Shown one piece after another: positions 18,801-27,937 of a stretch of DNA of 64,000 nt. The notes below the pieces were generated by a model. The model ran no database searches and had not been told where the DNA came from. It worked only from the letters and a program-made list of their open reading frames with translations. Position 1 is the first letter of the stretch. Each line of letters starts with the position of its first letter. Location: assembly GCF_002207865.1 (NCBI RefSeq), contig NZ_BDQM01000022.1:1-64000 (forward strand). The letters run 5' to 3'. Both the position numbers and the translations under genes were made by a program. The stretch comes from Colwellia marinimaniae (lineage in GTDB: Bacteria > Pseudomonadota > Gammaproteobacteria > Enterobacterales > Alteromonadaceae).

Positions 18801-18878
18801 TCCTGTTAAATCATATGGCTGCCATTTAGAGAACAGTTGAAGTGGTCAAGTACTTTGGAACTGAGCCATATATAAGTA

Positions 18879-20651
18879 TCATCTATCAACATCAGCCATA
18901 ACAAAATCTATGCTGGCGATAATGACGATTAAATCGGCAAGCATTAAACCTTTTGATATTTCAGGGATCATTTGTAAATGTGGAAAAGAAGGGGTTCTGA
19001 TCCGCGTGCGATAACTTGAGCTGGTACCATCACTGATAATGCTATAACTGTTGATACCTTTAGTGGCTTCAACGGCAAAAGATGATTCACCATTTGGCAT
19101 AACAGCACCCCAACTGGTATTTAAAAAATGCTGTATTTGTGTTTCGATATCATTTTTACTGAGGTTATTCATCGGGGGTGTTGTACATGGATGTTCGGCT
19201 TTATAAGGACCTTGAGGCATATGTTTAATACATTGCTTAATAATACGGATGCTCTGGCGCATTTCTTCTACCCGAAGTTTACAGCGAGCATAGGCATCAC
19301 CTTGATCATCGAGAGGTACGGTAAAATCGTAATTTTCATAGCCGCTATAAGGCGATACTTTTCTTAAGTCATAATCACAGCCGGTCGCGCGTAAACCAGG
19401 CCCGGTTACACCCCAGTCAATGGCTTGTTGTTTGGTATATTGACCTATACCTATGCTACGTATTTTAATAATGCTATTTTGCATCACCATGACCTCGTAT
19501 TCATCTAATTTATTTGGAAAATAATCAGTGAATTCAAGCATCATTTTATCCCAACCTTGGGGTAGGTCTTGTGCTAAACCGCCGATACGAAACCAGCTGG
19601 GGTGCATTCTTGCACCTGTTATGGCTTCAATAATGGCAAATAATTTTTCTCTATCGATGAATAAATAAAATATAGGTGACAACTGACCTATATCTTGGGC
19701 AAAGGTACCAAAAAACAACATATGACTTAATATTCGAAAACATTCAGACAACATCACGCGAATGCACTTAACCCGCTCAGAGACTTCAATACCGGCTAAT
19801 TTTTCAATGGCTAAAATATAAGGGAAGTTATTCATCACTCCGCCTAAATAGTCGATGCGATCTGTGTAGGGAATAAAACCATGCCAGGTTTGGCGTTCTG
19901 CTATTTTTTCAGCGCCGCGATGATGAAAACCAATATCGGGTACAGCATCGATAACACGTTCACCATCAAGCTGTAAGGCGATGCGAAAGACACCATGAAC
20001 ACTCGGGTGGTTTGGTCCTAAGTTAAGGAACATATAGTCGTTATCATCGTTACTTTTTTTCATGCCCCATTGCTCAGGAATAAATTTTAGTGCCTGTTGT
20101 TCCTTTTGTAGTTTTTGTTCATCTAAAGTAAAAGGGTCATTCTCTGTCGCTCGACCAGGAAATTCTTTACGTAATGGGTGGCCCTTAAACGTTGGCGGTA
20201 ATAAAATTCGGGTTAGCAGTGGGTGATCAATGAAGGTGATACCAAACAGATCCCATGCTTCTCTTTCATACCAGTTGGCATTTTTAAATAAGTGCGTGAT
20301 GGTTGCAATTTCTAACGGTGTTTCATCGAGGGCAACTTTAAATCTAATGTGTTTATTTCTGTTAATTGATAACAGCTGGTAAACCACAGTGAAATCTAAT
20401 ATAGGGTACTGGTTTTTATCTAAACGCAGCCTTTCATCAACAGCATATAAATCGTATAACATATCAAAGGGGTCAGTGATGCTTTTCATAAAGGATAAAA
20501 TTGCAATTATTCTTTTACTAGAAACCCATAAAGTCACTATATCGTCACAAGTAGTTTGAGCGGCAAAATGCTCTTTATTGAATTGCTTAAACAGCTCAGG
20601 GATTTGCGCTATTAGCTCATCGGTTATCTTATTATTATTCTCTGCTGTCAT
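18879..20651 (-). CDS. nuoC: NADH-quinone oxidoreductase subunits C/D fused
   Basis: 590 aa (E. coli NuoCD 596 aa). The N-terminal NuoC part covers about residues 1-185 with [21 protein letters not shown] and HPLRKEFPG. The NuoD part follows with [30 protein letters not shown] and [14 protein letters not shown], which build the quinone-binding site against NuoB. The C-terminus [20 protein letters not shown] ends MADVDR, as is typical. The fusion is normal for gammaproteobacteria. It starts 3 bp after nuoB. Confidence 0.95.
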   Translation of the reverse strand: MTAENNNKITDELIAQIPELFKQFNKEHFAAQTTCDDIVTLWVSSKRIIAILSFMKSITDPFDMLYDLYAVDERLRLDKNQYPILDFTVVYQLLSINRNKHIRFKVALDETPLEIATITHLFKNANWYEREAWDLFGITFIDHPLLTRILLPPTFKGHPLRKEFPGRATENDPFTLDEQKLQKEQQALKFIPEQWGMKKSNDDNDYMFLNLGPNHPSVHGVFRIALQLDGERVIDAVPDIGFHHRGAEKIAERQTWHGFIPYTDRIDYLGGVMNNFPYILAIEKLAGIEVSERVKCIRVMLSECFRILSHMLFFGTFAQDIGQLSPIFYLFIDREKLFAIIEAITGARMHPSWFRIGGLAQDLPQGWDKMMLEFTDYFPNKLDEYEVMVMQNSIIKIRSIGIGQYTKQQAIDWGVTGPGLRATGCDYDLRKVSPYSGYENYDFTVPLDDQGDAYARCKLRVEEMRQSIRIIKQCIKHMPQGPYKAEHPCTTPPMNNLSKNDIETQIQHFLNTSWGAVMPNGESSFAVEATKGINSYSIISDGTSSSYRTRIRTPSFPHLQMIPEISKGLMLADLIVIIASIDFVMADVDR

Positions 20652-20654
20652 AAA

Positions 20655-21299
20655 CTAGACTCCATCGGGCGTTCGAAGTGTTGTGACTGCCATACGGGAA
20701 GCATTTTTTTCATCTCTTAGATTACGGGTGGCAAATTTTTCAATTTCCTCAGCTGTTATGATGCGATTAAGCGGCCTTTTTTGCTTTGAGTAACCTTCCT
20801 TGATCGCTTGCTGTAATAAGGTTAAGCCGTACATTAAGGCTTCAGGGCGAGGCGGGCAGCCAGGTACATAGACATCAACTGGTAAAAAACGATCAGCGCC
20901 TTGTACAACACTATAAACATCATACATGCCACCAGAATTGGCACATGAACCCATGCAAATCACCCATTTAGGCTCGAGCATTTGCTCATAAAGGTATTGT
21001 ATAACGGGGGCCATTTTTAAAAAAACAGTACCAGAGATGACAATTAAATCAGCTTCTCTAGGCGTGGCACGTATTACCTCGGAGCCAAAACGGGCGATAT
21101 CATGACGACTGGTAAAAGAGGTGGCCATTTCAACGTAACAGCAAGATAAACCAAAATTAAAAGGCCAAAGGGAATTTCCTCTACCCCAAGCTACTAAGTC
21201 ATCTAATTTAGCTAAAAGTAAATTCTTCTCGGTGAGGTCTTCAATACCCGCCACTTGAGTATCGATTACTTGCTCGGGTTTAGTTAATTGCCAACGCAT
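20655..21299 (-). CDS. nuoB: NADH-quinone oxidoreductase subunit B (cluster N2)
   Basis: 214 aa. It holds the terminal 4Fe-4S cluster N2, which reduces quinone. The ligands are visible: [11 protein letters not shown] (tandem cysteines), [12 protein letters not shown] and [14 protein letters not shown]. Length is near E. coli NuoB (220 aa). It lies 1 bp after nuoA and 3 bp before nuoCD. Confidence 0.95.
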   Translation of the reverse strand: MRWQLTKPEQVIDTQVAGIEDLTEKNLLLAKLDDLVAWGRGNSLWPFNFGLSCCYVEMATSFTSRHDIARFGSEVIRATPREADLIVISGTVFLKMAPVIQYLYEQMLEPKWVICMGSCANSGGMYDVYSVVQGADRFLPVDVYVPGCPPRPEALMYGLTLLQQAIKEGYSKQKRPLNRIITAEEIEKFATRNLRDEKNASRMAVTTLRTPDGV

Positions 21300-21300
21300 T

Positions 21301-21699
21301 TTAAGCCTCTTTACTTAACGGGGTGTGCACACTTTTAACGGGCATTTTCTCACCCCAGAGAAAGGCGCCTTGTTTGATTTCATAGAGTAGGGCGGTTAGT
21401 AAGATGAATATAAAAAAAGAAGTGATAAAAAAACCATGCCAACCGGCTTCCATCACCACGATGGACCAAACATACAAAAAGACTGCTTCTATATCAAAAA
21501 TCACAAACGAGATAGCCACTAAAAAGTAATTGATATTCCATCGAATATCAGTACTTCCTTGGCCAACGATGCCAGACTCGAATGGCTCATTATTGGTTCT
21601 GGCGGGGACTTTAGGGTTGAGTAAATGAGACACCAATAACATGGTGATGGTTAATAATATAGTGGCGATAAAATAAACTATAAAACTGGTTGAAAGCAT
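21301..21699 (-). CDS. nuoA: NADH-quinone oxidoreductase subunit A
   Basis: 132 aa with three membrane helices. The loop [16 protein letters not shown] and the second-helix stretch [17 protein letters not shown], with its conserved acidic residues, identify NuoA. It is the first gene of the operon and has AAGGTGA ideally placed upstream. The nuo promoter should lie in the 300 bp before it. Confidence 0.95.
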   Translation of the reverse strand: MLSTSFIVYFIATILLTITMLLVSHLLNPKVPARTNNEPFESGIVGQGSTDIRWNINYFLVAISFVIFDIEAVFLYVWSIVVMEAGWHGFFITSFFIFILLTALLYEIKQGAFLWGEKMPVKSVHTPLSKEA

Positions 21700-22002
21700 A
21701 AGTCACCTTAACCTTTATTTTTCTTTTTCTTTATTAGTTAAAATCAACTGAAAATCAATTAAATATGAGGAAGTTACAGTACTTGATAAAAGCATAGTAT
21801 AAATTTTCAACAAACCAAGGCCGAATAAAGTTTTTTAGCGATGAGTTTTACACGCTGCTCTGCTTTAAAATATGCTCAGTGTTTTCAATAAAAAAACAGT
21901 AAAAAGTTATGCTTTAATGAAGGAAAGTTATCGCACATTCATGTAGCCACAGCACTGAATGTACTTTTACACATGCCGCAAGCGGGTATTTTTAGCCTTT
22001 AT
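21700..22002. other. Intergenic region upstream of nuoA
   Basis: About 300 bp, AT-rich, between nuoA and the end of the CBS-domain gene. It must contain the nuo promoter. I see possible -10 boxes on the minus strand near 21797-21806 (TATACTATG) but no -35 partner at normal spacing, so I do not call a promoter. A short GC-rich hairpin CCGCAAGCGG lies at 21977-21986, just beyond the CBS-domain gene. Confidence 0.4.
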
Positions 22003-22434
22003 TTATACCAGACGACCATGGCCTTTTTGATAAAATGAGCGTAGGTGAATATTGATAGCCTTTAAAATATCACTGCGGGTAATAATACCTAGTAACCGTT
22101 TATTCTCATCAACTACAGGGTAAAGCTTTGGTTTGTTTTTAGTCATTTGTTGTGCTAAATCGACTACAGAGTTTTCACAACCTACCGTTAGGACATCGGT
22201 TCGCATCATATCTGCCACAGTCGCGTGAGGCTCACTTAAATAGGTATCTTCAAGCAGGTGAATTAAGCACTCTTGCTCTGATAAAAAACCGATAACACGT
22301 TGGTAAACATCGAGTACCGGTCCACCGTTTTGAGGGGAGTCAATTAATTTTTCTGAAGCTTCTGCAACTGACATGTCAATAGTAAAGGTTACAGGGTGTT
22401 TGTTCATGTAATCCTCAATTCTAATGGATTTCAT
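22003..22434 (-). CDS. Two-CBS-domain protein
   Basis: 143 aa made almost entirely of a CBS pair: about residues 6-62 (YMNKHPVTFTIDMSVAEA ... GFLSEQECL) and 73-130 (DMMRTDVLTVGCENSVVD ... GIITRSDILKAI). Such Bateman modules bind adenine nucleotides or related ligands and usually regulate a partner. No partner domain is fused and neither neighbour suggests a pathway, so the role is unknown. It has good ribosome binding bases (GGAG) upstream. Confidence 0.8.
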   Translation of the reverse strand: MKSIRIEDYMNKHPVTFTIDMSVAEASEKLIDSPQNGGPVLDVYQRVIGFLSEQECLIHLLEDTYLSEPHATVADMMRTDVLTVGCENSVVDLAQQMTKNKPKLYPVVDENKRLLGIITRSDILKAINIHLRSFYQKGHGRLV

Positions 22435-22745
22435 TTGTTTCTCCTGAGCTGTTTTACCCTTTTCAACTTATACAACTAATCTTAGTTGTGTTTTAATATT
22501 TTTTCCTTTAATTCTTAAAAATTAACTTTTACAGTAGTCAAAAGTGCTAGCTGAGATTTTGATAGCATACTTTATGTTTTTGGTGATGAATTTAATGAGT
22601 GTATTAAGGTTATTAACTCCTTTATCTCAAGTTGCTTATTAATTTCCTACTTTGTTTATCACTTCATTGGTACCTGAACACAGTACTAATGATAGAATAA
22701 TCATTATGGCTTTATTCTCTTTCCGTATTTGGGTTTTTGTTGTCA
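22435..22745. other. Intergenic region between divergent genes
   Basis: About 310 bp, AT-rich, between the divergently transcribed CBS gene and the helicase gene. It must hold both promoters. I see no repeat, hairpin or convincing hexamer pair. Confidence 0.4.
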
Positions 22746-25688
22746 ATGAAATGTATATCTTCAAGTTTTCTTGGCCGATTTATTGGTCTCCCAACGGTAA
22801 TAAAGATCAGTGCAAGTGGCTTAGTTATTGACGTTGACCAGCGCTTACTCACCATTTCATGGCAAGAGTTGCTAGTACCCCCTGAATTTCACCTGAGTTT
22901 TTTCGGACAAATTATGTCCTTGAAAACGGCAAACAAAAACTATGTCTTTACTATGCTTGCCTATAATGCCAAGCGCAGGCAAAAGAGTAAGCTTGAACAG
23001 CTTTGGGTATTAGCTAATATTAATCGTGTTGACACCTTATTAACGGCGATAAAAAAAACAACTACGAATCGTTACTTACGCCAATCAAGCATTGAACGTA
23101 TACAATTATCGGCAAGTGAAGAAGGTAAGCGTTGGTTCCCTTGGCTTAACTCAAGCAAGTTAAGCCAGTTAAGTAAGGCAAGTAAAGCATTGGCCGAGGT
23201 TGCTGAAAAACTGCAACGGTTATCCTTTTACCAAAAGTGGACAGAGCAAGGCATAGCTGAGTGTCGTGAACGCTATATCAATAAACAACTTCAAACCTAT
23301 AAACGTTTTTTTGATACGGTTGAGTCTAATCCGTTAACACTAGCTCAACGCCGAGCATGTATTATCGATAATGATAATAATCTGCTGTTAGCTGGCGCTG
23401 GCACGGGGAAAACCAGTGTTATGGTTGGTCGCGCAGGTTATTTATTAACTAGCCAACAGGCGGATAAGGGCGAAATATTACTATTAGCCTATGGTCGTAA
23501 AGCGGCTGATGAAATGGATGAAAGAATAAAGGATAAATTATCGACTGATAAAATAAGCGCGACTACTTTTCATAGTCTTGGGCTTAGTATTATTGCCCAG
23601 GTTGAAGGCAGCAAGCCTAGCTTATCGGTATTTGCACAAGATGAAAAAGCAAAGTTTCAATGGATTCAAGGTTATTTTGACAAGCTAATGAATGAGTCGG
23701 GCCAATATCGTCAGCTGGTGCTCGAATATTTCAGTCAATATTACTACCTTGAGCGTAACGAATTTGATTTTGATAGCCTTGGCGAGTATTACCAATATTT
23801 AACCGACAATGATATTCGCACCTTTAAAGGCGAGCAGGTGAAAAACTTTGCTGAGCTTTATATTGCCAATTGGTTATTTTCTCATGGTATCAAATATCAG
23901 TATCAAGCTAACTATGCTGATGAGGCGAAAATGTTAGGTGGTAAACAATATCAGCCAGATTTTTTCTTACCTGAGCTAAATTTATATATTGAATATTATG
24001 GGCTAGATGAGCATGGCGATACCGCCGGCTATATAGATAAAGACGAATACCATCAGGCGATTAAATGGCGACGAAATACCCATGAAAAATTTAACACTCA
24101 ATGTTTAGAGTTTACTTATGCTCAACATAAACAAGGCAGCTTACTTAGCGCCTTAATGGCGTCATTGACGGCTAAAAAAATTGACTTTGCAGCGTTACCT
24201 AGCGAGTTTATACTGGCAAAACTAAAAGAAAGTGGCAGAATAACAGAGCTGGCGAAAACATTTTCTCAGCTAGTTGGGCTCTACAAAGCAGCGTGTTTGG
24301 ACAGCACTTTAACCGATACAGTCATCGCTAACTCAGCGCAGCCAAAACAGACCAAAAAGGCGTTAGCGTTACTTAAGCCAATTTTAAGCGCTTATGCACA
24401 GCAGTTAAAATCTCACGGTGAAATTGATTTTGACGATATGATTAATAAAGCGTTAGCGTATGTTCAAACGGGAAAGTTTCATTCGCCATGGCGTTATATT
24501 ATGGTAGATGAGTTTCAAGATATATCAGAGCCACGAGCGCGTTTAGTCAAAGCTTTACGTGATAATAATAAAGCATGTTCGGTATTTGCTGTCGGTGATG
24601 ATTGGCAGGCGATTTACCGCTTTAGTGGTGCTGATGTTACTCTGACGACTGAGTTTGAAAATTACTTTGGCGCAACCACGCAAGCAGAATTAGACCTAAC
24701 CTTTAGGTTTAATAACAAAATAGGAGAAGTCGCCACAGCTTTTATCAGTAAAAACCCGGCACAAATTAATAAAACCATTAACTCTTTGCACCAGGTTAAA
24801 GCGCCGGCTGTATCGCTGCTCAAACGAGATAGTAGCCGAGTAAATTCACAAAAATCGACTGTTATTAATGAACTGGAAAATGGCGCCATTGATGATGTTT
24901 TAGCGGCTATTTCAGTAAAGGTAGATCAGCCTGTTAGTGTGTACTTACTTGCTCGTTTTTGGTTTCTTTTGCCGAGTCAGCTAGATCTTAAACGATTGAA
25001 TAGTCAATACCCGTTATTAAAGATAGAGTCGCAATCTATTCATGCCTCAAAAGGGAAAGAGTCCGATTATGTCATTATTATTGGTCTCAAAAAAGGAGCC
25101 CATGGTTTTCCTTCTGAAAAAGTAGCCCCGGCACTTGTTGATGCGCTACTGGCGAAAAAAGAAACCTTTGCCTATGCCGAAGAACGACGCTTATTTTATG
25201 TCGCGCTTACCAGAGGCAAAACCCGAGTTTATATCATTGCCGATATGACAACAGCTAGCCCCTTTGTGCAAGAGCTGGTGGCTGAACATCAAATTGAACT
25301 GGATGAATTTTGCAGCACGGTAAGTCAATCAGTGGTCGAGGATATCAATTGTCTGCTTTGTGAAACTGGTGTTTTAACAAAACGCAGCGGTCGCTATGGC
25401 GATTTCTATTCTTGTTCTCACTTTCCTCGTTGTCAGCACAAAGAAAAACCTTGTGCAAAATGTGCCAGCCCCATGACACGTAAACGCTATCTCGGCTTTA
25501 AACTTTGTTTAAATGATTCATGTAAAAGTCTTATACCAACCTGTGATAAATGTAATGCTGAAATGGTTTTTCGTACCAGTAAAAATGGTGATTTTTGGGG
25601 CTGTCGAAATTACCAAGGCGATGAGCCAATGAGCTGTAAAAATTCCTTAGATGACTCAAAAGTAAATTGGCCTGAATTGCTTGATTAA
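22746..25688 (+). CDS. helD: HelD-like superfamily 1 helicase with inserted nuclease-like domain and C-terminal zinc ribbons
   Basis: 980 aa from ATG 22746 (two TTG codons lie just upstream), far longer than E. coli helicase IV (684 aa). The order is: HelD-type N-terminal region; Walker A LLAGAGTGKTS at about 214-224; an insert at about 360-460 with NFAELYIANWLFSHGI and YQPDFFLPELNLYIEYYG, which has the Glu...Asp...Glu layout of PD-(D/E)XK-like nucleases; VDEFQDISEPRARL (motif II) and VGDDWQAIYRFSGAD (motif III); motifs V/VI with IHASKGKESDYVIIIGL and YVALTRGKTRVY; then at about 870-970 three cysteine clusters like topoisomerase C4 zinc ribbons (CLLCETG, CAKCASPM, CDKCNAEM). It probably acts in DNA repair. 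Nuclease activity is inferred. Confidence 0.88.
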   Translation: MKCISSSFLGRFIGLPTVIKISASGLVIDVDQRLLTISWQELLVPPEFHLSFFGQIMSLKTANKNYVFTMLAYNAKRRQKSKLEQLWVLANINRVDTLLTAIKKTTTNRYLRQSSIERIQLSASEEGKRWFPWLNSSKLSQLSKASKALAEVAEKLQRLSFYQKWTEQGIAECRERYINKQLQTYKRFFDTVESNPLTLAQRRACIIDNDNNLLLAGAGTGKTSVMVGRAGYLLTSQQADKGEILLLAYGRKAADEMDERIKDKLSTDKISATTFHSLGLSIIAQVEGSKPSLSVFAQDEKAKFQWIQGYFDKLMNESGQYRQLVLEYFSQYYYLERNEFDFDSLGEYYQYLTDNDIRTFKGEQVKNFAELYIANWLFSHGIKYQYQANYADEAKMLGGKQYQPDFFLPELNLYIEYYGLDEHGDTAGYIDKDEYHQAIKWRRNTHEKFNTQCLEFTYAQHKQGSLLSALMASLTAKKIDFAALPSEFILAKLKESGRITELAKTFSQLVGLYKAACLDSTLTDTVIANSAQPKQTKKALALLKPILSAYAQQLKSHGEIDFDDMINKALAYVQTGKFHSPWRYIMVDEFQDISEPRARLVKALRDNNKACSVFAVGDDWQAIYRFSGADVTLTTEFENYFGATTQAELDLTFRFNNKIGEVATAFISKNPAQINKTINSLHQVKAPAVSLLKRDSSRVNSQKSTVINELENGAIDDVLAAISVKVDQPVSVYLLARFWFLLPSQLDLKRLNSQYPLLKIESQSIHASKGKESDYVIIIGLKKGAHGFPSEKVAPALVDALLAKKETFAYAEERRLFYVALTRGKTRVYIIADMTTASPFVQELVAEHQIELDEFCSTVSQSVVEDINCLLCETGVLTKRSGRYGDFYSCSHFPRCQHKEKPCAKCASPMTRKRYLGFKLCLNDSCKSLIPTCDKCNAEMVFRTSKNGDFWGCRNYQGDEPMSCKNSLDDSKVNWPELLD

Positions 25689-25738
25689 AGCAGGGTAAAT
25701 ATTAGTGTGATAAATAATTAAAGGGGGATAGCGGAAAT

Positions 25739-26269
25739 ATGACTAATATCGGTTTTGGTGATAGTGGTTTTAACTTTGCTGTTTATATAGCAAACAAGCC
25801 TAATATGTTCGAATATCAAAGCTTGACTGCCGTTATGCCACTGGTTAATGGTGAAATTAGCGCGATTAATCAATCATGTGGTAATGGCTGGCGTAAAGTG
25901 TTTAATGTATACGCTAAAGTGCTTTATTCTTTGGATAAAAAGTATTTTGGCTTCTCAAAGCATGCGCCAACATGGCAAGACTATCGTGATAAAGCCCTAT
26001 TACAAGCACAGAGCAATACTGCCTTGCTCTTTTCTGCGCCGCAGTTTGAGCCAAGCAAAGGAATAGTGCATATCATTTGTGGTAAAGGCCATGCCAAAGC
26101 GTTGCTCAGTAACGGTAAGCTTAATGTTAATTTAGTGTGGTTAGATGATGAATTTGCTATTGATAGCTCGAATAAACTTATTGTTTGTCCATACTTTGAT
26201 TACCGTCAACTGAGTAATATTAAAATAGAGCGTCTGGCTAATTTATTAAAAAGCTTAAAAAAGGTATAG
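25739..26269 (+). CDS. Conserved-looking hypothetical protein
   Basis: 176 aa from ATG, preceded by GGGGGAT about 10 bp upstream and 50 bp after the helicase gene in the same direction. No signal peptide, membrane segment or catalytic motif that I recognise. Features seen: a segment GNGWRKVFNVYAKVLY (about 44-59), HIICGKGHAKALL (about 105-117) and a basic C-terminus. It looks like a small soluble alteromonad family of unknown function. The coding frame is convincing in composition and context, but I can assign no function. Confidence 0.6.
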   Translation: MTNIGFGDSGFNFAVYIANKPNMFEYQSLTAVMPLVNGEISAINQSCGNGWRKVFNVYAKVLYSLDKKYFGFSKHAPTWQDYRDKALLQAQSNTALLFSAPQFEPSKGIVHIICGKGHAKALLSNGKLNVNLVWLDDEFAIDSSNKLIVCPYFDYRQLSNIKIERLANLLKSLKKV

Positions 26270-26440
26270 CAAAGCTTTAGTTCATTTGTTTTGTTTAGTA
26301 AAAATGGCCCGGTATCCTCAGCGATGAATCAGTTTGTATATTTTTAAGTTAGGTCATTACCTAAGTAGCTAAGCGGCCGTGGCATGGATGCTCCTTATTT
26401 AGACAATGCAGAAAGTTGTTAGAAATCCATTATTTATTGC

Positions 26441-26473
26441 CGTCATTCCCGAAATATATTGTCGGGAATCCAT
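26441..26473. repeat. Hairpin repeat, family 1 (copy 1)
   Basis: CGTCATTCCCGA...TCGGGAATCCATG: two arms complementary around a 9-nt loop (ATTCCCGA with TCGGGAAT). It matches the further copies between 44.3 and 59.7 kb listed below. It lies between the hypothetical gene and wzz. Confidence 0.8.
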
Positions 26474-26511
26474 GTTTTTCATTATTCAAGGTTATAACAA
26501 ACTAGAAGCCC

Positions 26512-26540
26512 TTTAACTTTGTCAGGATTCTTCGTATAAT
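26512..26540 (+). promoter_or_regulatory. Probable promoter of the polysaccharide locus
   Basis: TTTAAC at 26512-26517 and a perfect TATAAT at 26535-26540, spaced 17 bp. Transcription would start near 26547 and give a leader of about 70 nt before wzz. That leader contains an 8-bp perfect stem, TTGCTCGT at 26556-26563 with ACGAGCAA at 26582-26589. I found no JUMPstart or ops element. Confidence 0.55.
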
Positions 26541-26615
26541 GCGGCAAATTTATTGTTGCTCGTTAAGCTAATAAAGCGGATACGAGCAATATATGCCAAG
26601 CGGATATGGTGAATA

Positions 26616-27653
26616 GTGTCAAAGTCAGTCGAAAACTCTGTAGTAGAGACCCAAATAATGTCAAATGATGCCAGTGTGCAATTATTGCAACAACAGTTAC
26701 TGCAGCAACAACTGCTATTACAGCAAAGCCAAACTCAAGCTCAAAATCAAGATGATGAAATTGACTTAGCCGAACTTTGGCGCGCTATTTGGGCGGGTAA
26801 ATTTATCATAATAATTATTACTATGATATTTGCTATTGGCTCTGTATTCTTCGCGCTGTCTAAACCGGACATTTATAAAGCCTCAGCTATATTAGCACCA
26901 GCTTCAAGTGAAGGTGGCGCAGGTGGTCTTGGCGCACTCGCGGGTATGGCAGGTTTAGCTAGTATGGCAGGTATAAATCTTGGCGGTGGCGGTGGTGATA
27001 AAACGGCGTTAGCCTTAGAGATCTTAAAGTCACGTTCATTTATCGAAACTTTCATTAGTAAACATGAGTTGTTAGTGCCATTGATGGCAGCAAAAAACTG
27101 GGATAGGGCAACAGATACCCTAATCTTAAACGAAGAAGCGTACGATACCGAAAGTAAACAGTGGCTTAGGGAAGTCAAAGCGCCGAAAACCTCTGAACCA
27201 TCGACCTGGGAAGCTTATACTGCATTCTCAAGGTTAGTAACAGTTGCTCAAGATAAATCGACAACAATGGTTAATATCGATATTGAATTCTATTCTCCTG
27301 CAATGGCAAAACAATGGTTAACCTGGTTAATCCACGATATTAACGAATTTATGCGTGAGCAAGACCAAATTGAGGCAAAAGCATCGATAGACTATTTAAC
27401 TAATCAGTTAATTAATATTAAAGTTGCCTCAATGGAAGTGGTGTTTTATCAGCTGATTGAAGAGCAAACTAAAAACATGATGTTAACTATGGTTAAAAAA
27501 GAATATGTTCTTAAAACCATAGACCCTGCACAAGTCCCTGATACCAAAGATAAACCAAAACGCGCGTTAATTGTGGTATTAGGTACTATGCTTGGTGGCA
27601 TATTATCGGTATTAATCGTACTGATTCGATACTTTAGCAGAAAAGATAACTAA
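26616..27653 (+). CDS. wzz: Wzz-family polysaccharide chain-length determinant
   Basis: 345 aa. The N-terminal 45 residues are cytoplasmic and glutamine-rich (a QLLQQQ repeat), then EIDLAELWRAIWAGKFIIIII begins the first membrane helix (about 58-80). A large periplasmic domain follows, with a glycine-rich stretch (GGLGALAGMAGLASMAGINL), and a second helix near 317-338 preceded by the conserved proline-rich PDTKDKPKRAL. This two-helix layout is that of Wzz polysaccharide co-polymerases, which set O-antigen length together with Wzy. There is no tyrosine-kinase domain. GTG 26616 has no strong ribosome binding site; ATG 26658 is an alternative. Confidence 0.85.
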   Translation: MSKSVENSVVETQIMSNDASVQLLQQQLLQQQLLLQQSQTQAQNQDDEIDLAELWRAIWAGKFIIIIITMIFAIGSVFFALSKPDIYKASAILAPASSEGGAGGLGALAGMAGLASMAGINLGGGGGDKTALALEILKSRSFIETFISKHELLVPLMAAKNWDRATDTLILNEEAYDTESKQWLREVKAPKTSEPSTWEAYTAFSRLVTVAQDKSTTMVNIDIEFYSPAMAKQWLTWLIHDINEFMREQDQIEAKASIDYLTNQLINIKVASMEVVFYQLIEEQTKNMMLTMVKKEYVLKTIDPAQVPDTKDKPKRALIVVLGTMLGGILSVLIVLIRYFSRKDN

Positions 27654-27880
27654 CAAATGTGAGACTAACGGGCATGGTCAGTAATTATTACTTGTAGTAA
27701 TCTTACAATAAGAAACACTTTCTTACTGCAATAGTCTATTAACTCAAGTATACTCTGCCCGTTAGAAAACTCACTAATTATAATAAAATCAGAAACAAGG
27801 TAGTTGATTGATTTAATGAACAATAATTTCATATTGTTTTATTGTCTTTGTTATCACCTTTGAAATTAATTTTTAACTAC

Positions 27881-27903
27881 CTTTAGGCCTTTAGGCCTTT
27901 AGG
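27881..27903 (+). repeat. Short tandem repeat upstream of wecA
   Basis: An 8-bp unit CTTTAGGC occurs nearly three times in a row. Just before it AACTACCTT (27875-27883) is the inverted complement of AAGGTAGTT at 27797-27805, which brackets a 70-bp AT-rich stretch. This sits in the 284-bp gap between wzz and wecA. No function is claimed. Confidence 0.6.
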
Positions 27904-27937
27904 GCGAAAATTTAGCTAACGCTATCGGAACTTAACT

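Noticed and set aside
24662..24889. Minus-strand frame inside the helicase gene
   Set aside because: It lies wholly in the well-supported helicase coding sequence, with no ribosome binding site or motif. The other overlapping short frames in the window were rejected for the same reason.
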